Positions 1-5,351 of a stretch of 5,443 nucleotides of DNA are shown here, one piece after another. Position 1 is the stretch's first letter. Each line of letters begins with the position of its first letter. Below the pieces are notes generated by a model. The model had not been told where the DNA came from and searched no databases. It saw only the letters and a list, made by a program, of their open reading frames with translations. The position numbers and the translations under genes are program-made. Origin of the DNA: an uncultured Verrucomicrobia subdivision 3 bacterium (GTDB taxonomy: Bacteria > Verrucomicrobiota > Verrucomicrobiae > Limisphaerales > UBA11358); assembly GCA_903921455.1 (NCBI GenBank), contig CAIXPZ010000174.1, positions 1 to 5,443 of the forward strand. Direction: 5' to 3'.

Positions 1-2
1 CC

Positions 3-62
3 CTCGCCGCCAAGTCCCTCATTCGCATTTGGCATGTGCGAACATGCCAGGGGAACTGGTGA
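3..62 (+). CDS. Possible C-terminal end of an upstream gene (partial)
   Basis: Frame 3 reads LAAKSLIRIWHVRTCQGNW and stops at TGA (60-62). Most codons end in G or C, as in the clear genes of this window, and a probable intrinsic terminator follows about 40 bp later, which is where a gene end would put one. The fragment is too short to assign a family. Frame 1 is also open from position 1 to 339, but its predicted protein looks like chance translation. A minus-strand start leaving the window near 46 cannot be excluded. Confidence 0.25.
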   Translation, partial: LAAKSLIRIWHVRTCQGNW

Positions 63-100
63 ATTCTGCCTCGCCGGAACTTGCGCTCCGGTTCAGAGGA

Positions 101-129
101 GTCGGGTCAACCAGCCTGACCCGGCTTTT
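101..129 (+). terminator. Probable rho-independent terminator
   Basis: Positions 101-109 (GTCGGGTCA) pair with 117-125 (TGACCCGGC) in a 9-bp stem with one T-G wobble and a 7-nt loop, followed directly by TTTT at 126-129. The stem is GC-rich, but the T run is short and is followed by C. It would end a transcript entering from the left of the window. Confidence 0.5.
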
Positions 130-457
130 CCCCAGTCGCCTGGGATTATCCTGAAACGAACAACGTCAATTTTACTCTTCGCCGCCCGCTTCGTTCTTTC
201 AATGAACTGTAATAACTCTAGCAGAAATTTTATTTCTGCCCACAAATTGATATGCACCATTTATTCACCGAAAAAACGCGCTGAACCAATCGTTAATAAA
301 TTGAAAACGCCAATAGAATCAAGGCCAGCAACCATTTAATGAATCCAGTTATTCACCACATAAATCAACTCCGGCGGCGGTGGTGAACAAGTTCTGTTTT
401 CAACTTTTAGAAAAATGCCGCTCGACACCAAAAGTTTGCCGCCGCAATTTTACGGAC
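130..457. other. AT-rich stretch without a supported gene
   Basis: No convincing coding region is seen here. The reading frames that cross it have mixed composition and resemble no family I recognise. A small hairpin (CCCAG/CTGGG, 131-144) follows the terminator. From about 150 the sequence becomes distinctly AT-rich. It holds a perfect palindrome, GCAGAAAT-TTT-ATTTCTGC (221-239), and two copies of TTATTCACC (261-269 and 349-357). The promoter of the following phosphatidyltransferase gene probably lies here, but I cannot place a good -35/-10 pair. A GTG at 380 is in frame with that gene and could extend it by 26 residues. Confidence 0.5.
221..239. promoter_or_regulatory. Perfect 8-bp palindrome, possible operator
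   Basis: GCAGAAAT (221-228) and ATTTCTGC (232-239) are exact reverse complements around a TTT spacer. The symmetry and position in the upstream region of the 458-1027 gene suit a dimeric repressor site or an RNA hairpin. There is no T run for a plus-strand terminator. The function is inferred only from symmetry and position. Confidence 0.25.
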
Positions 458-1027
458 ATGAAACACCTGCCCTTCGCGCTCACCTTGCTGCGGCTGCTGC
501 TCGGCCCAGTCGCCTTGCTGTGCGCGCTGGCGAATGTTTCCCGCTGGATTTATTTGCCGCTGCTTGTGACCGGCACGCTCTCGGACATTTTTGACGGCAT
601 CCTCGCGCGCCGGCTCGGCGTGGCCACGCCCGCGCTGCGCCGCTTCGACAGCATCACCGACGTGATTTATTATTTGTTCATTCTCGGCGCGGCATGGATT
701 TTGTGCCGAACCGTCATCATGCAAAACTGGCTTTTGCTCGCGCTGATTTTGTTGTCGGAAGCCGTCGTGATTTTTGTCTGCTACGCGAAGTTTGGAAAAT
801 ATCCCGCCACGCATTCATGGCTGGCAAAATTCTACGGCCTGTGCCTGCTAGGCGGACTAATTGCCCTGCTTGTTTTCAACGCTAGCAGTTGGGCAATCAT
901 CGCACTCGCCATCGTTGCACTCGTGACCAACGCGGAAATTCTCGCCATTCATCTGCTCATGGACAAACCACCGGTGGACGTGAAATCCATTTTTCTGATT
1001 CCCAAACCAGAAAAGACCGACGGTTAA
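458..1027 (+). CDS. CDP-alcohol phosphatidyltransferase family membrane protein
   Basis: A 189-residue integral membrane enzyme. The family moves a phosphatidyl (or similar) group from a CDP-linked lipid to an alcohol in phospholipid synthesis at the inner membrane. The signature is visible: D43, D46, G47, A50 and R51 (DIFDGILAR), then D64 and D68 (FDSITD), the metal- and CDP-binding aspartates. The usual second glycine, four residues before D64, is Leu60, so this may be a less typical subfamily. Hydrophobic segments lie at about 5-25, 31-41, 68-88, 91-110, 122-141 and 145-167. The short polar tail ends in KPEKTDG. I chose ATG 458 because it starts directly before the first membrane segment. 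An in-frame GTG at 380 would add 26 unlikely residues. No strong ribosome-binding site is seen. The alcohol substrate (glycerol phosphate, serine, inositol or other) cannot be told. Its stop overlaps that of hisS. Confidence 0.85.
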   Translation: MKHLPFALTLLRLLLGPVALLCALANVSRWIYLPLLVTGTLSDIFDGILARRLGVATPALRRFDSITDVIYYLFILGAAWILCRTVIMQNWLLLALILLSEAVVIFVCYAKFGKYPATHSWLAKFYGLCLLGGLIALLVFNASSWAIIALAIVALVTNAEILAIHLLMDKPPVDVKSIFLIPKPEKTDG

Positions 1028-2280
1028 CCCAAATGGTTCGCTGCGCCCTCAAGCCCGGTGACGATTTCATCGCGCGTCCTGGCATTGCGGATGCGAACGT
1101 AGGCGTCGTTTTCCAGCCGCGCGGTGAAGGCTACTTTTAATTCCTGTGCGCGCTTGAACTGTTTGTCCGGTTTCGCCGGGGTGATGGGATATTCCACGGC
1201 ATAGCCCGCTGCCCGCAAATCGTGAACCAGCTTCAATGAAATCGGGCGCAACATCTCGTCTTCGATCAACACAAACACATCCATTTGCGAATCAAATTTT
1301 GGCAGCAGGCCGCGCGACTTGAGCAATTCCGCCAGCACCACGTCGCCCATGCCGAAGCCAAGCGCGGGCAAATCCACCTTGCCGCCGCTGATGAGCTTCA
1401 CGAGATTGTTGTAGCGCCCGCCGCCGGCGATGGCGCGGAACTCGCCCTTGCGGTCAAACGCCTCGAACACGACGCCGGTGTAATACGCCAGCCCGCGAAT
1501 GACCTGGTAATCAATCTTCACAAAATCTTTCAGCCCGCGCGCGGTAAGATTTTGCAGGATGCTTTCCAGCTCCGCCGTCGGCTGGCCGGCGGCGATGAAT
1601 TCATTCACTTGCGCGAGCGAGAAGCCGAGCGCCGACAATTTATTTTCCGATTCGACGGGCGGCGTGCGCTCCAACTTGTCAATAATTTGGAAAAATTCGT
1701 ATTGGTCTTTGGCCGCGTCTCCGCTGGTTGATTGTCGCTTGCCGCTTTCAAAAAATTCCTGCCACGCGTTGCGGCTGCTCAAGCGGATGACAAAATCTTC
1801 CGCCGTCAGCCCGAACGCGCGCAGCGTGTCAATCAACAGCGCAATCAACTCCGCGTCCGCCGCCGGGTCGGTTTCGCCAATCAAATCGGCGTTGAACTGG
1901 AAATGTTCGCGCAGCCGGCCTTTCTGCTGTTTCTCGTAGCGGAACAGTTGCGGGATTGCGAACCACTTAATCGGCTTTTTGTAATTGCGTTCATGCGCGG
2001 CGACCATGCGTGCGAGTGTCGGCGTCATTTCCGGCCGCAGCGCGATATGGCGTTTGCCCTTGTCCTCGAAATCAAAAAGTTGCCCAACAATTTCCTCGCC
2101 ACTTTTCGTTGTGAAAAGTTCGAGCGGTTCCAGCGGCGGGCCATCGTATTCGCGGAAGCCGTAGCGCTTGGCAATCGTGCGCCATTTATCAAAAATGTAT
2201 TGGCGCGCGTCGGCGCTCCACACGTCGGTGTGCGGGAGCGGTTCGGGATAAAAATCGCGGAATCCGGGCAGTCGTTCCAT
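1024..2280 (-). CDS. hisS: Histidine-tRNA ligase (histidyl-tRNA synthetase)
   Basis: A cytoplasmic class II aminoacyl-tRNA synthetase that activates histidine with ATP and charges tRNA-His. At 418 residues it has the usual bacterial length. It opens with LPGFRDFYPE, close to the usual GxxD N-terminal sequence. Class II motif 1 lies around Pro48-Pro52 (GPPLEPLELF). Motif 2 runs through 113-135 (FRYEKQQKGRLREHFQFN), with the ATP-binding Arg near the FRYE. The histidine-specific HisA motif is RGLAYYTG (262-269), followed by AGGGRYNNLV (285-294). Motif 3 reads GFGMGDVVLAELL (308-320), where many bacterial HisRS have GxERL. The motif 3 arginine therefore appears replaced, as I recall also for plant organellar-type HisRS. 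The C-terminal anticodon-binding domain covers about 333-415. ATG 2280 gives the full N-terminus. No clear Shine-Dalgarno is seen, only GGG touching the ATG. It is convergent with the phosphatidyltransferase gene, and a long inverted repeat lies upstream. Confidence 0.95.
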   Translation of the reverse strand: MERLPGFRDFYPEPLPHTDVWSADARQYIFDKWRTIAKRYGFREYDGPPLEPLELFTTKSGEEIVGQLFDFEDKGKRHIALRPEMTPTLARMVAAHERNYKKPIKWFAIPQLFRYEKQQKGRLREHFQFNADLIGETDPAADAELIALLIDTLRAFGLTAEDFVIRLSSRNAWQEFFESGKRQSTSGDAAKDQYEFFQIIDKLERTPPVESENKLSALGFSLAQVNEFIAAGQPTAELESILQNLTARGLKDFVKIDYQVIRGLAYYTGVVFEAFDRKGEFRAIAGGGRYNNLVKLISGGKVDLPALGFGMGDVVLAELLKSRGLLPKFDSQMDVFVLIEDEMLRPISLKLVHDLRAAGYAVEYPITPAKPDKQFKRAQELKVAFTARLENDAYVRIRNARTRDEIVTGLEGAANHLG

Positions 2281-2342
2281 CCCGAAAGTTTAAGAAAAAA
2301 AATGAATTAGGAAAGCAGGAAGGCAGGAAAGCTGGTTTTTCT

Positions 2343-2499
2343 AGCCACAGATTTACACAGATGAAACACAGATGGAAAAAGATTTTATCCGCAGATTGCA
2401 CGGATTAACGCAAATTCCTTTTACGGATTTATCTGCGAAAATTGACGTAATCTGCGATGCCTTTGCTTATCTGTGTTTCATCTGTGTCCATCTGTGGCT
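2343..2499. repeat. 157-bp intergenic inverted-repeat element with CACAGAT motifs
   Basis: The outer 31-nt arms (2343-2373 and 2469-2499) are reverse complements with 29 of 31 positions matching; only TT against GG differs. Each arm carries repeats of CACAGAT or its complement ATCTGTG spaced about 10-12 nt. The inner part (2388-2456) has looser mirrored CGCAGATT and AATCTGCG words. The right arm ends on the first base of the stop codon of the HU-like gene. Similar CACAGAT-rich intergenic repeats are, to my knowledge, common in Verrucomicrobiota, Planctomycetota and spirochetes. In RNA it would fold into a long hairpin between the HU-like gene and hisS. It has no T tract, so it is not a simple intrinsic terminator. 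Confidence 0.8.
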
Positions 2500-2840
2500 C
2501 AAACTTTTGGCGTGAGCTTCAAGACTTCGGCGCGCATTTCTTTGCCGGCCTTGAATTTCACCATCGCGCGCGCGGGAATCGGCACGTCCGTCTCCGGCTT
2601 GTTCGGGTTGCGGCCGACGCGCGCCTTGCGGATTTTTACGTCGAACACGCCGAAGTTGCGCAATTCCACCTTGTCGCCCTTCGCGAGCGATTCGGCAATG
2701 TAGTCCAGCGTTTTTTGCACCACATCAAAAACCTGGGTCTGGATCAGCCCGGTTTCTTCACTGATGCGGATCACGAGGTCGCGTTTGGTCAGGGTCATAG
2801 TTTTGGTTGGTTGGTTGGTTGACTGATTGGTTTGATTCAT
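2499..2840 (-). CDS. HU/IHF-family nucleoid DNA-binding protein
   Basis: A small dimeric DNA-bending protein of the bacterial HU/IHF family, acting on the nucleoid. The core from MTLTKRD has 99 residues and resembles IHF-alpha in length and sequence. The N-terminal helices are residues 19-55. The beta part reads ELRNFGVFDVKIRKAR (59-74). The DNA-intercalating arm has RNP at 77-79, including the conserved proline, and IPARAMVKFKAGKEM (88-102) closes the domain. The arm loop has about one extra residue compared with typical NPKTGE. The start is uncertain. ATG 2840 overlaps the peptidase stop as TAATG and has GTGGTG just upstream, favouring coupled translation and a 113-residue protein. ATG 2798 gives the family-typical 99 residues but has only an A/C-rich leader. 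The extra 14 residues (NQTNQSTNQPTKT) are low complexity and partly coded by a four-copy TTGG repeat. Confidence 0.92.
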   Translation of the reverse strand: MNQTNQSTNQPTKTMTLTKRDLVIRISEETGLIQTQVFDVVQKTLDYIAESLAKGDKVELRNFGVFDVKIRKARVGRNPNKPETDVPIPARAMVKFKAGKEMRAEVLKLTPKV

Positions 2841-3613
2841 TATTGCACCACGCGGATGGTCCAGAAATCGCTGGCCAGATCCGCGCCGGTGACATACGCG
2901 TAAGGCAGTGTGAAATAGCCCTTCAAACCCCAGCCCGCGCCCCACGAATTTCGCACGATGAACCACTGTTTCGCGTCATCGTAGCCCACGCCCACCACCG
3001 CATGGCCGCCCACCACTGATTCGCTGGACTTGGGCAACGGCGCGTGGCCGCTCTTCGCCACGGCTGCGCTCTCAAAACTTTCATACACGGTGAAACCGAA
3101 AACGAACGGCCAGCCCGACGCCAGACAGCCTTTCAACTGGCCCAGCGTCTGCGTGACGCGCTGATAGGAAACCACCTTGTATTTCAACGCATCTTCATAG
3201 CACGCCGCCGCCGGTTTGGTTTTGAATTTGGCGATGGTGTAAGGCCATTCCGTTTCCGGACAATCGCCCTGCTGGCCCACGCTTTTGACGCCATCGCGGA
3301 TTTGCGCGCCGCTGTCCGACGCCACCGAATGCTCCATGACCCGTTCGTTGTAATAAATAAACAGCCGCGACGGCACGAAGTCCGCGAGCTTTTGTTTCAA
3401 CCGATCGAACTGGATGGCCCCGGCGATGGCGTTGGCCGTGCAACTGCCGAGCTGCCCCTGATCATACACCGGCGGACATTGCAAACGCAGGTCAACCTTC
3501 GCCGGCAGCGGCCCTAGCGCCAGCGACGGAGCCGCGTAGGAATAATCCCGTTTATCCGGCAAATCCTTTTGCCAGCCGTAACCACGGTTTGGAAAGCGCC
3601 TTGGAATTTTCAT
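2840..3613 (-). CDS. Papain-like cysteine peptidase (family C1)
   Basis: A 257-residue protein with the full papain catalytic set: oxyanion Gln52 and nucleophile Cys58 in DQGQLGSCTANA, His204 in GGHAVVGVGYDD, and Asn222 in VRNSWGAGWG. The N-terminal GYGWQKDLPDKRDYSY (11-26), then PAKVDLR, is typical of bacterial C1A peptidases. The mature catalytic domain starts around residue 35, so there is no room for the long inhibitory prodomain of eukaryotic papains. I see no signal peptide or membrane segment, which suggests a cytoplasmic enzyme or one exported by an unusual route. The substrate is unknown. ATG 3613 is the first sensible start, and its ribosome-binding site is weak. It lies 96 bp downstream of the GspC-like gene. 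Its TAA shares a base with an ATG of the HU-like gene (TAATG), so the two are probably in one transcript. Confidence 0.92.
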   Translation of the reverse strand: MKIPRRFPNRGYGWQKDLPDKRDYSYAAPSLALGPLPAKVDLRLQCPPVYDQGQLGSCTANAIAGAIQFDRLKQKLADFVPSRLFIYYNERVMEHSVASDSGAQIRDGVKSVGQQGDCPETEWPYTIAKFKTKPAAACYEDALKYKVVSYQRVTQTLGQLKGCLASGWPFVFGFTVYESFESAAVAKSGHAPLPKSSESVVGGHAVVGVGYDDAKQWFIVRNSWGAGWGLKGYFTLPYAYVTGADLASDFWTIRVVQ

Positions 3614-3709
3614 GGCTGAAATGTGAGTCCATCAACTGCCTTTTGCCTCCAAAAGTCCAGCAAAAAATCGCGTGCCGTGCGAAATATAATGAAGCTAAAA
3701 CCGCTCCCG

Positions 3710-4537
3710 CTATTGTCCCGGCATGGGTGCGCCCGGCGCGGGCGGCCCGCCGGCTCCATTGCCTTCACCTTTAAGCTCGGCCGTGAGCGGCGTGGGCGGA
3801 ATGATCGCAGCCGCCGGATTACCTTCATCCAACCATTTGGCCCGCTGGGCTTCCATGCTGATGATTTTTTCCTCGTAAGACAATTCCCCCAAGCCATTGT
3901 TGTTGGCTGGGGCGGCAGTGCTGCTCCCCAAACCCGGTGCGCCAGTCGGACTCGAATTGTTGGCACCGGGATTATTCCGGTTGCGACCAAAGCGGCCACC
4001 GGTTCCGATCGTCATGGGGGCGCCAGCGGTTGGAGCTATCGTGGGTGCCGGGAATCCCGCAGGCGGGGTAAAGCCCGACGGGCCGGGAACCGGCCCCGGC
4101 GGCGGCCCGGCGGCGGCAGGCGCGCTGGCCACCAAAGGCAGTTGTTGAACCTCTCCGTGATTGTTGAAGGTGATGGTGGCCCCCGCCTCATCAATCTTTA
4201 CCACTTCAATCTCGTCCTCGCGGTCGCCCTCGCCCATCACATGCGAATCTTCCTTGGGCGGCTGGCCGGGGCGATTGTTGGCCACCTTGAAAATCACCTG
4301 CAACTGACCGGCCATCCGCATAATGCCATTGGGCGAAATCTTGGGCTTCGGAATGAGCGTCTGCGGATCCACCGGCGGCGCGGGCGGCGGGATGGGCACC
4401 AAACCGAAAACATTGCGATCCACGATGAACTTGTAAGGAGTTGCCGTTTCTCCCGGCGCGACGCCCGCCAGCAGCGGCTGGCCGGAAAGCCAGCCCGCCG
4501 TCAGCACACCGAGGATGCAGCACCGTCGCATATTCAT
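3710..4537 (-). CDS. Secreted proline-rich protein, weak GspC/PilP-like resemblance
   Basis: A 275-residue exported protein of no family I can name with certainty. Residues 1-25 (RR, then a hydrophobic core, then LLAGVA) form a Sec signal peptide with likely cleavage near 24-27. The segment YKFIVDRNVFGLVPIPPP (35-52) recalls the RNLFG-type start of the periplasmic part of GspC. The stretch 72-135 (MAGQLQVIFKVAN, then EIEVVKIDEAGATITFNNHGEVQQLPL) resembles the small beta domain of GspC/PilP that carries a residue-by-residue 'V I' pattern. Residues 138-215 are rich in Pro, Gly, Ala and Asn and are probably disordered. A short charged segment (SYEEKIISMEAQRAKWLDEGNPAAA, 220-244) and a PG-rich tail follow. 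ATG 4537 was chosen because the signal peptide begins there. The longer open frame upstream runs into REP sequence. No secretion-system partners are in the window, so the link to type II secretion or pili is only inferred. Confidence 0.75.
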   Translation of the reverse strand: MNMRRCCILGVLTAGWLSGQPLLAGVAPGETATPYKFIVDRNVFGLVPIPPPAPPVDPQTLIPKPKISPNGIMRMAGQLQVIFKVANNRPGQPPKEDSHVMGEGDREDEIEVVKIDEAGATITFNNHGEVQQLPLVASAPAAAGPPPGPVPGPSGFTPPAGFPAPTIAPTAGAPMTIGTGGRFGRNRNNPGANNSSPTGAPGLGSSTAAPANNNGLGELSYEEKIISMEAQRAKWLDEGNPAAAIIPPTPLTAELKGEGNGAGGPPAPGAPMPGQ

Positions 4538-4605
4538 AATTTCAATATAGCCGATACATAGAAAAACACCAGCGTCCGGGTAAAGTTGCAAGTTTTTGCA
4601 TACAT

Positions 4606-4748
4606 GGTAGGGACGGTGCGCTGCGCCGTCCCCGCCCGTCAGCGTAGCGAGGGCGGAACGAACGTGGTGAGTCACACGTCTTGTAATCCGTTTCCGTCGC
4701 CTGACGCTGCGCTCGGCGATGGGGACGGCGCAGCGCACCGTCCCTACC
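4606..4748. mobile_element. 143-bp REP pair (BIME/MITE-like foldback element)
   Basis: The ends, 4606-4633 and 4721-4748, are perfect 28-bp inverted repeats, each starting from outside with GGTAGGGAC. Each arm is itself a hairpin: GGACGG pairs with CCGTCC, then TGC with GCG, around a GCT loop. Inside each arm follows a second hairpin with a 13-nt loop: CCGCCC/GGGCGG (4632-4656), and CCGTCGCC/GGCGATGG (4694-4722) with one wobble. The centre (about 4657-4687) is unique. The GTAG head followed by a hairpin is the standard form of REPs used by RAYT transposases. The right end overlaps the last codons of the adjacent RAYT gene. The element starts about 70 bp upstream of the GspC-like gene. It has no coding capacity, so any movement would depend on the RAYT. 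Confidence 0.85.
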
Positions 4749-5217
4749 CGTTAAATGGCGGGCGCTGGCCGGCGGCAAAATAAACGAATGACCAATCTTC
4801 CGGGCGCGTGATGAGTTTTTTTCGCACCGGATTTTCCAAAATATAATCGGCCTTCTGCCGCCGGCTTTCGTCATGTCGCAGACGGTGTTCAAAGAAATCC
4901 CGCTGCCAGCCGATGCCGATTTCTTTCGCCGTCCATTCCTTCCACTGGCTGACGACGGTTTGTAGCGGCGTGCCGGACGGCGGAAAGGAAATTAGTGCGT
5001 GCAGATGATCCGGCATCAGCAGAAAAACGTGCGGCCACCACAAGAACTTTTCCTGCCGGTGCCGGACGGTTTCAAACAGGCGGACGGCAATTTCTGGCAG
5101 GGCAAGCTGGTTGTGACCGCGTTCCCGGCAGTTGATGGTGATGAAATAAATCTCCCGGTGCGGGTCAACCCTCAAGGGCACGTCATGCGGCAGGGATTTT
5201 CTTCGGGGCCTGTCCAT
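4744..5217 (-). CDS. REP-associated tyrosine transposase (RAYT, HUH/Y1 superfamily)
   Basis: A 157-residue single-domain transposase related to IS200/IS605 TnpA. The family nicks and joins single-stranded DNA at REP hairpins through a transient phosphotyrosine bond. Visible motifs are the opening strand EIYFITINCRERG (22-34), the metal-binding HUH triad in MPDHLHALI (His71, His73), and the nucleophile Tyr125 in ADYILENPVRKKL. The NPV-R-L after the tyrosine is typical of RAYTs. The tail DWSFVYF is also family-like. All catalytic residues are present, so it may be active. ATG 5217 was chosen because the conserved domain begins soon after it and GGGG lies just upstream; the open frame further upstream reads through REP sequence. 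The stop TAG (4744-4746) is part of the GTAG head of a REP. REP elements flank the gene on both sides in inverted orientation, which strongly suggests they are its substrates. Confidence 0.92.
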   Translation of the reverse strand: MDRPRRKSLPHDVPLRVDPHREIYFITINCRERGHNQLALPEIAVRLFETVRHRQEKFLWWPHVFLLMPDHLHALISFPPSGTPLQTVVSQWKEWTAKEIGIGWQRDFFEHRLRHDESRRQKADYILENPVRKKLITRPEDWSFVYFAAGQRPPFNG

Positions 5218-5229
5218 GCCCCAAAAGTA

Positions 5230-5254
5230 TTTGCCAATGCGGTTGGGTGGCAAA
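5230..5254. promoter_or_regulatory. Inverted repeat in the RAYT leader
   Basis: TTTGCCA (5230-5236) and TGGCAAA (5248-5254) are exact inverted 7-mers with an 11-nt spacer, starting 13 bp upstream of the RAYT ATG. They could form an operator or an mRNA hairpin near the ribosome-binding region. This would suit the low expression usual for transposases, but the role is inferred from position only. Confidence 0.3.
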
Positions 5255-5262
5255 CCAAAAAT

Positions 5263-5323
5263 GGTAGGGACCGACCGCTGGGCGGTCCGCGTCGCCGAGC
5301 GCAGCGTCAGGCGACGGAAACGG
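5263..5323 (+). repeat. REP module, variant 3 hairpin plus second hairpin
   Basis: This starts with GGTAG and carries a hairpin (GGACCG/CGGTCC, then ACC/GGG around GCT, 5268-5288). A second hairpin follows, CGTCGCC (5290-5296) and GGCGACG (5310-5316), with a 13-nt loop. Positions 5292-5323 match the reverse complement of 4688-4719 over 32 of 32 bases, at the same distance (29 nt) from the GGTAG head. It points away from the RAYT gene, mirroring the module on the other side. Confidence 0.85.
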
Positions 5324-5351
5324 GCGGGGTTGGACTGGCGCCTCGCGGGAA

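Noticed and set aside
34..339. Open frame of 101 codons on the plus strand
   Set aside because: It runs through the terminator hairpin and the AT-rich gap, has no family resemblance and changes composition midway; probably chance.
1285..2310. Several plus-strand open frames opposite hisS
   Set aside because: hisS is certain from its motifs; the antisense frames are a by-product of its GC-rich codon use.
3662..3682. Possible minus-strand terminator after the GspC-like gene (TCGC/GCGA stem followed by six T)
   Set aside because: The stem is only 4 bp with a 7-nt loop, too weak to call with confidence.
3685..3690. Perfect TATAAT on the plus strand
   Set aside because: No acceptable -35 at the right distance (the place holds AAAAAA) and no plus-strand gene downstream.
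3623..4561. 312-codon open frame on the plus strand
   Set aside because: It is antisense to the secreted protein gene, whose signal peptide and Pro/Gly-rich codons create long open frames on the opposite strand; the translation is Arg/Gly-rich without recognisable domains.
4555..4584. Candidate minus-strand promoter for the GspC-like gene (TTTACC, 18 bp, TATGTA)
   Set aside because: The -10 matches the consensus at only three positions; kept as a weak possibility only.
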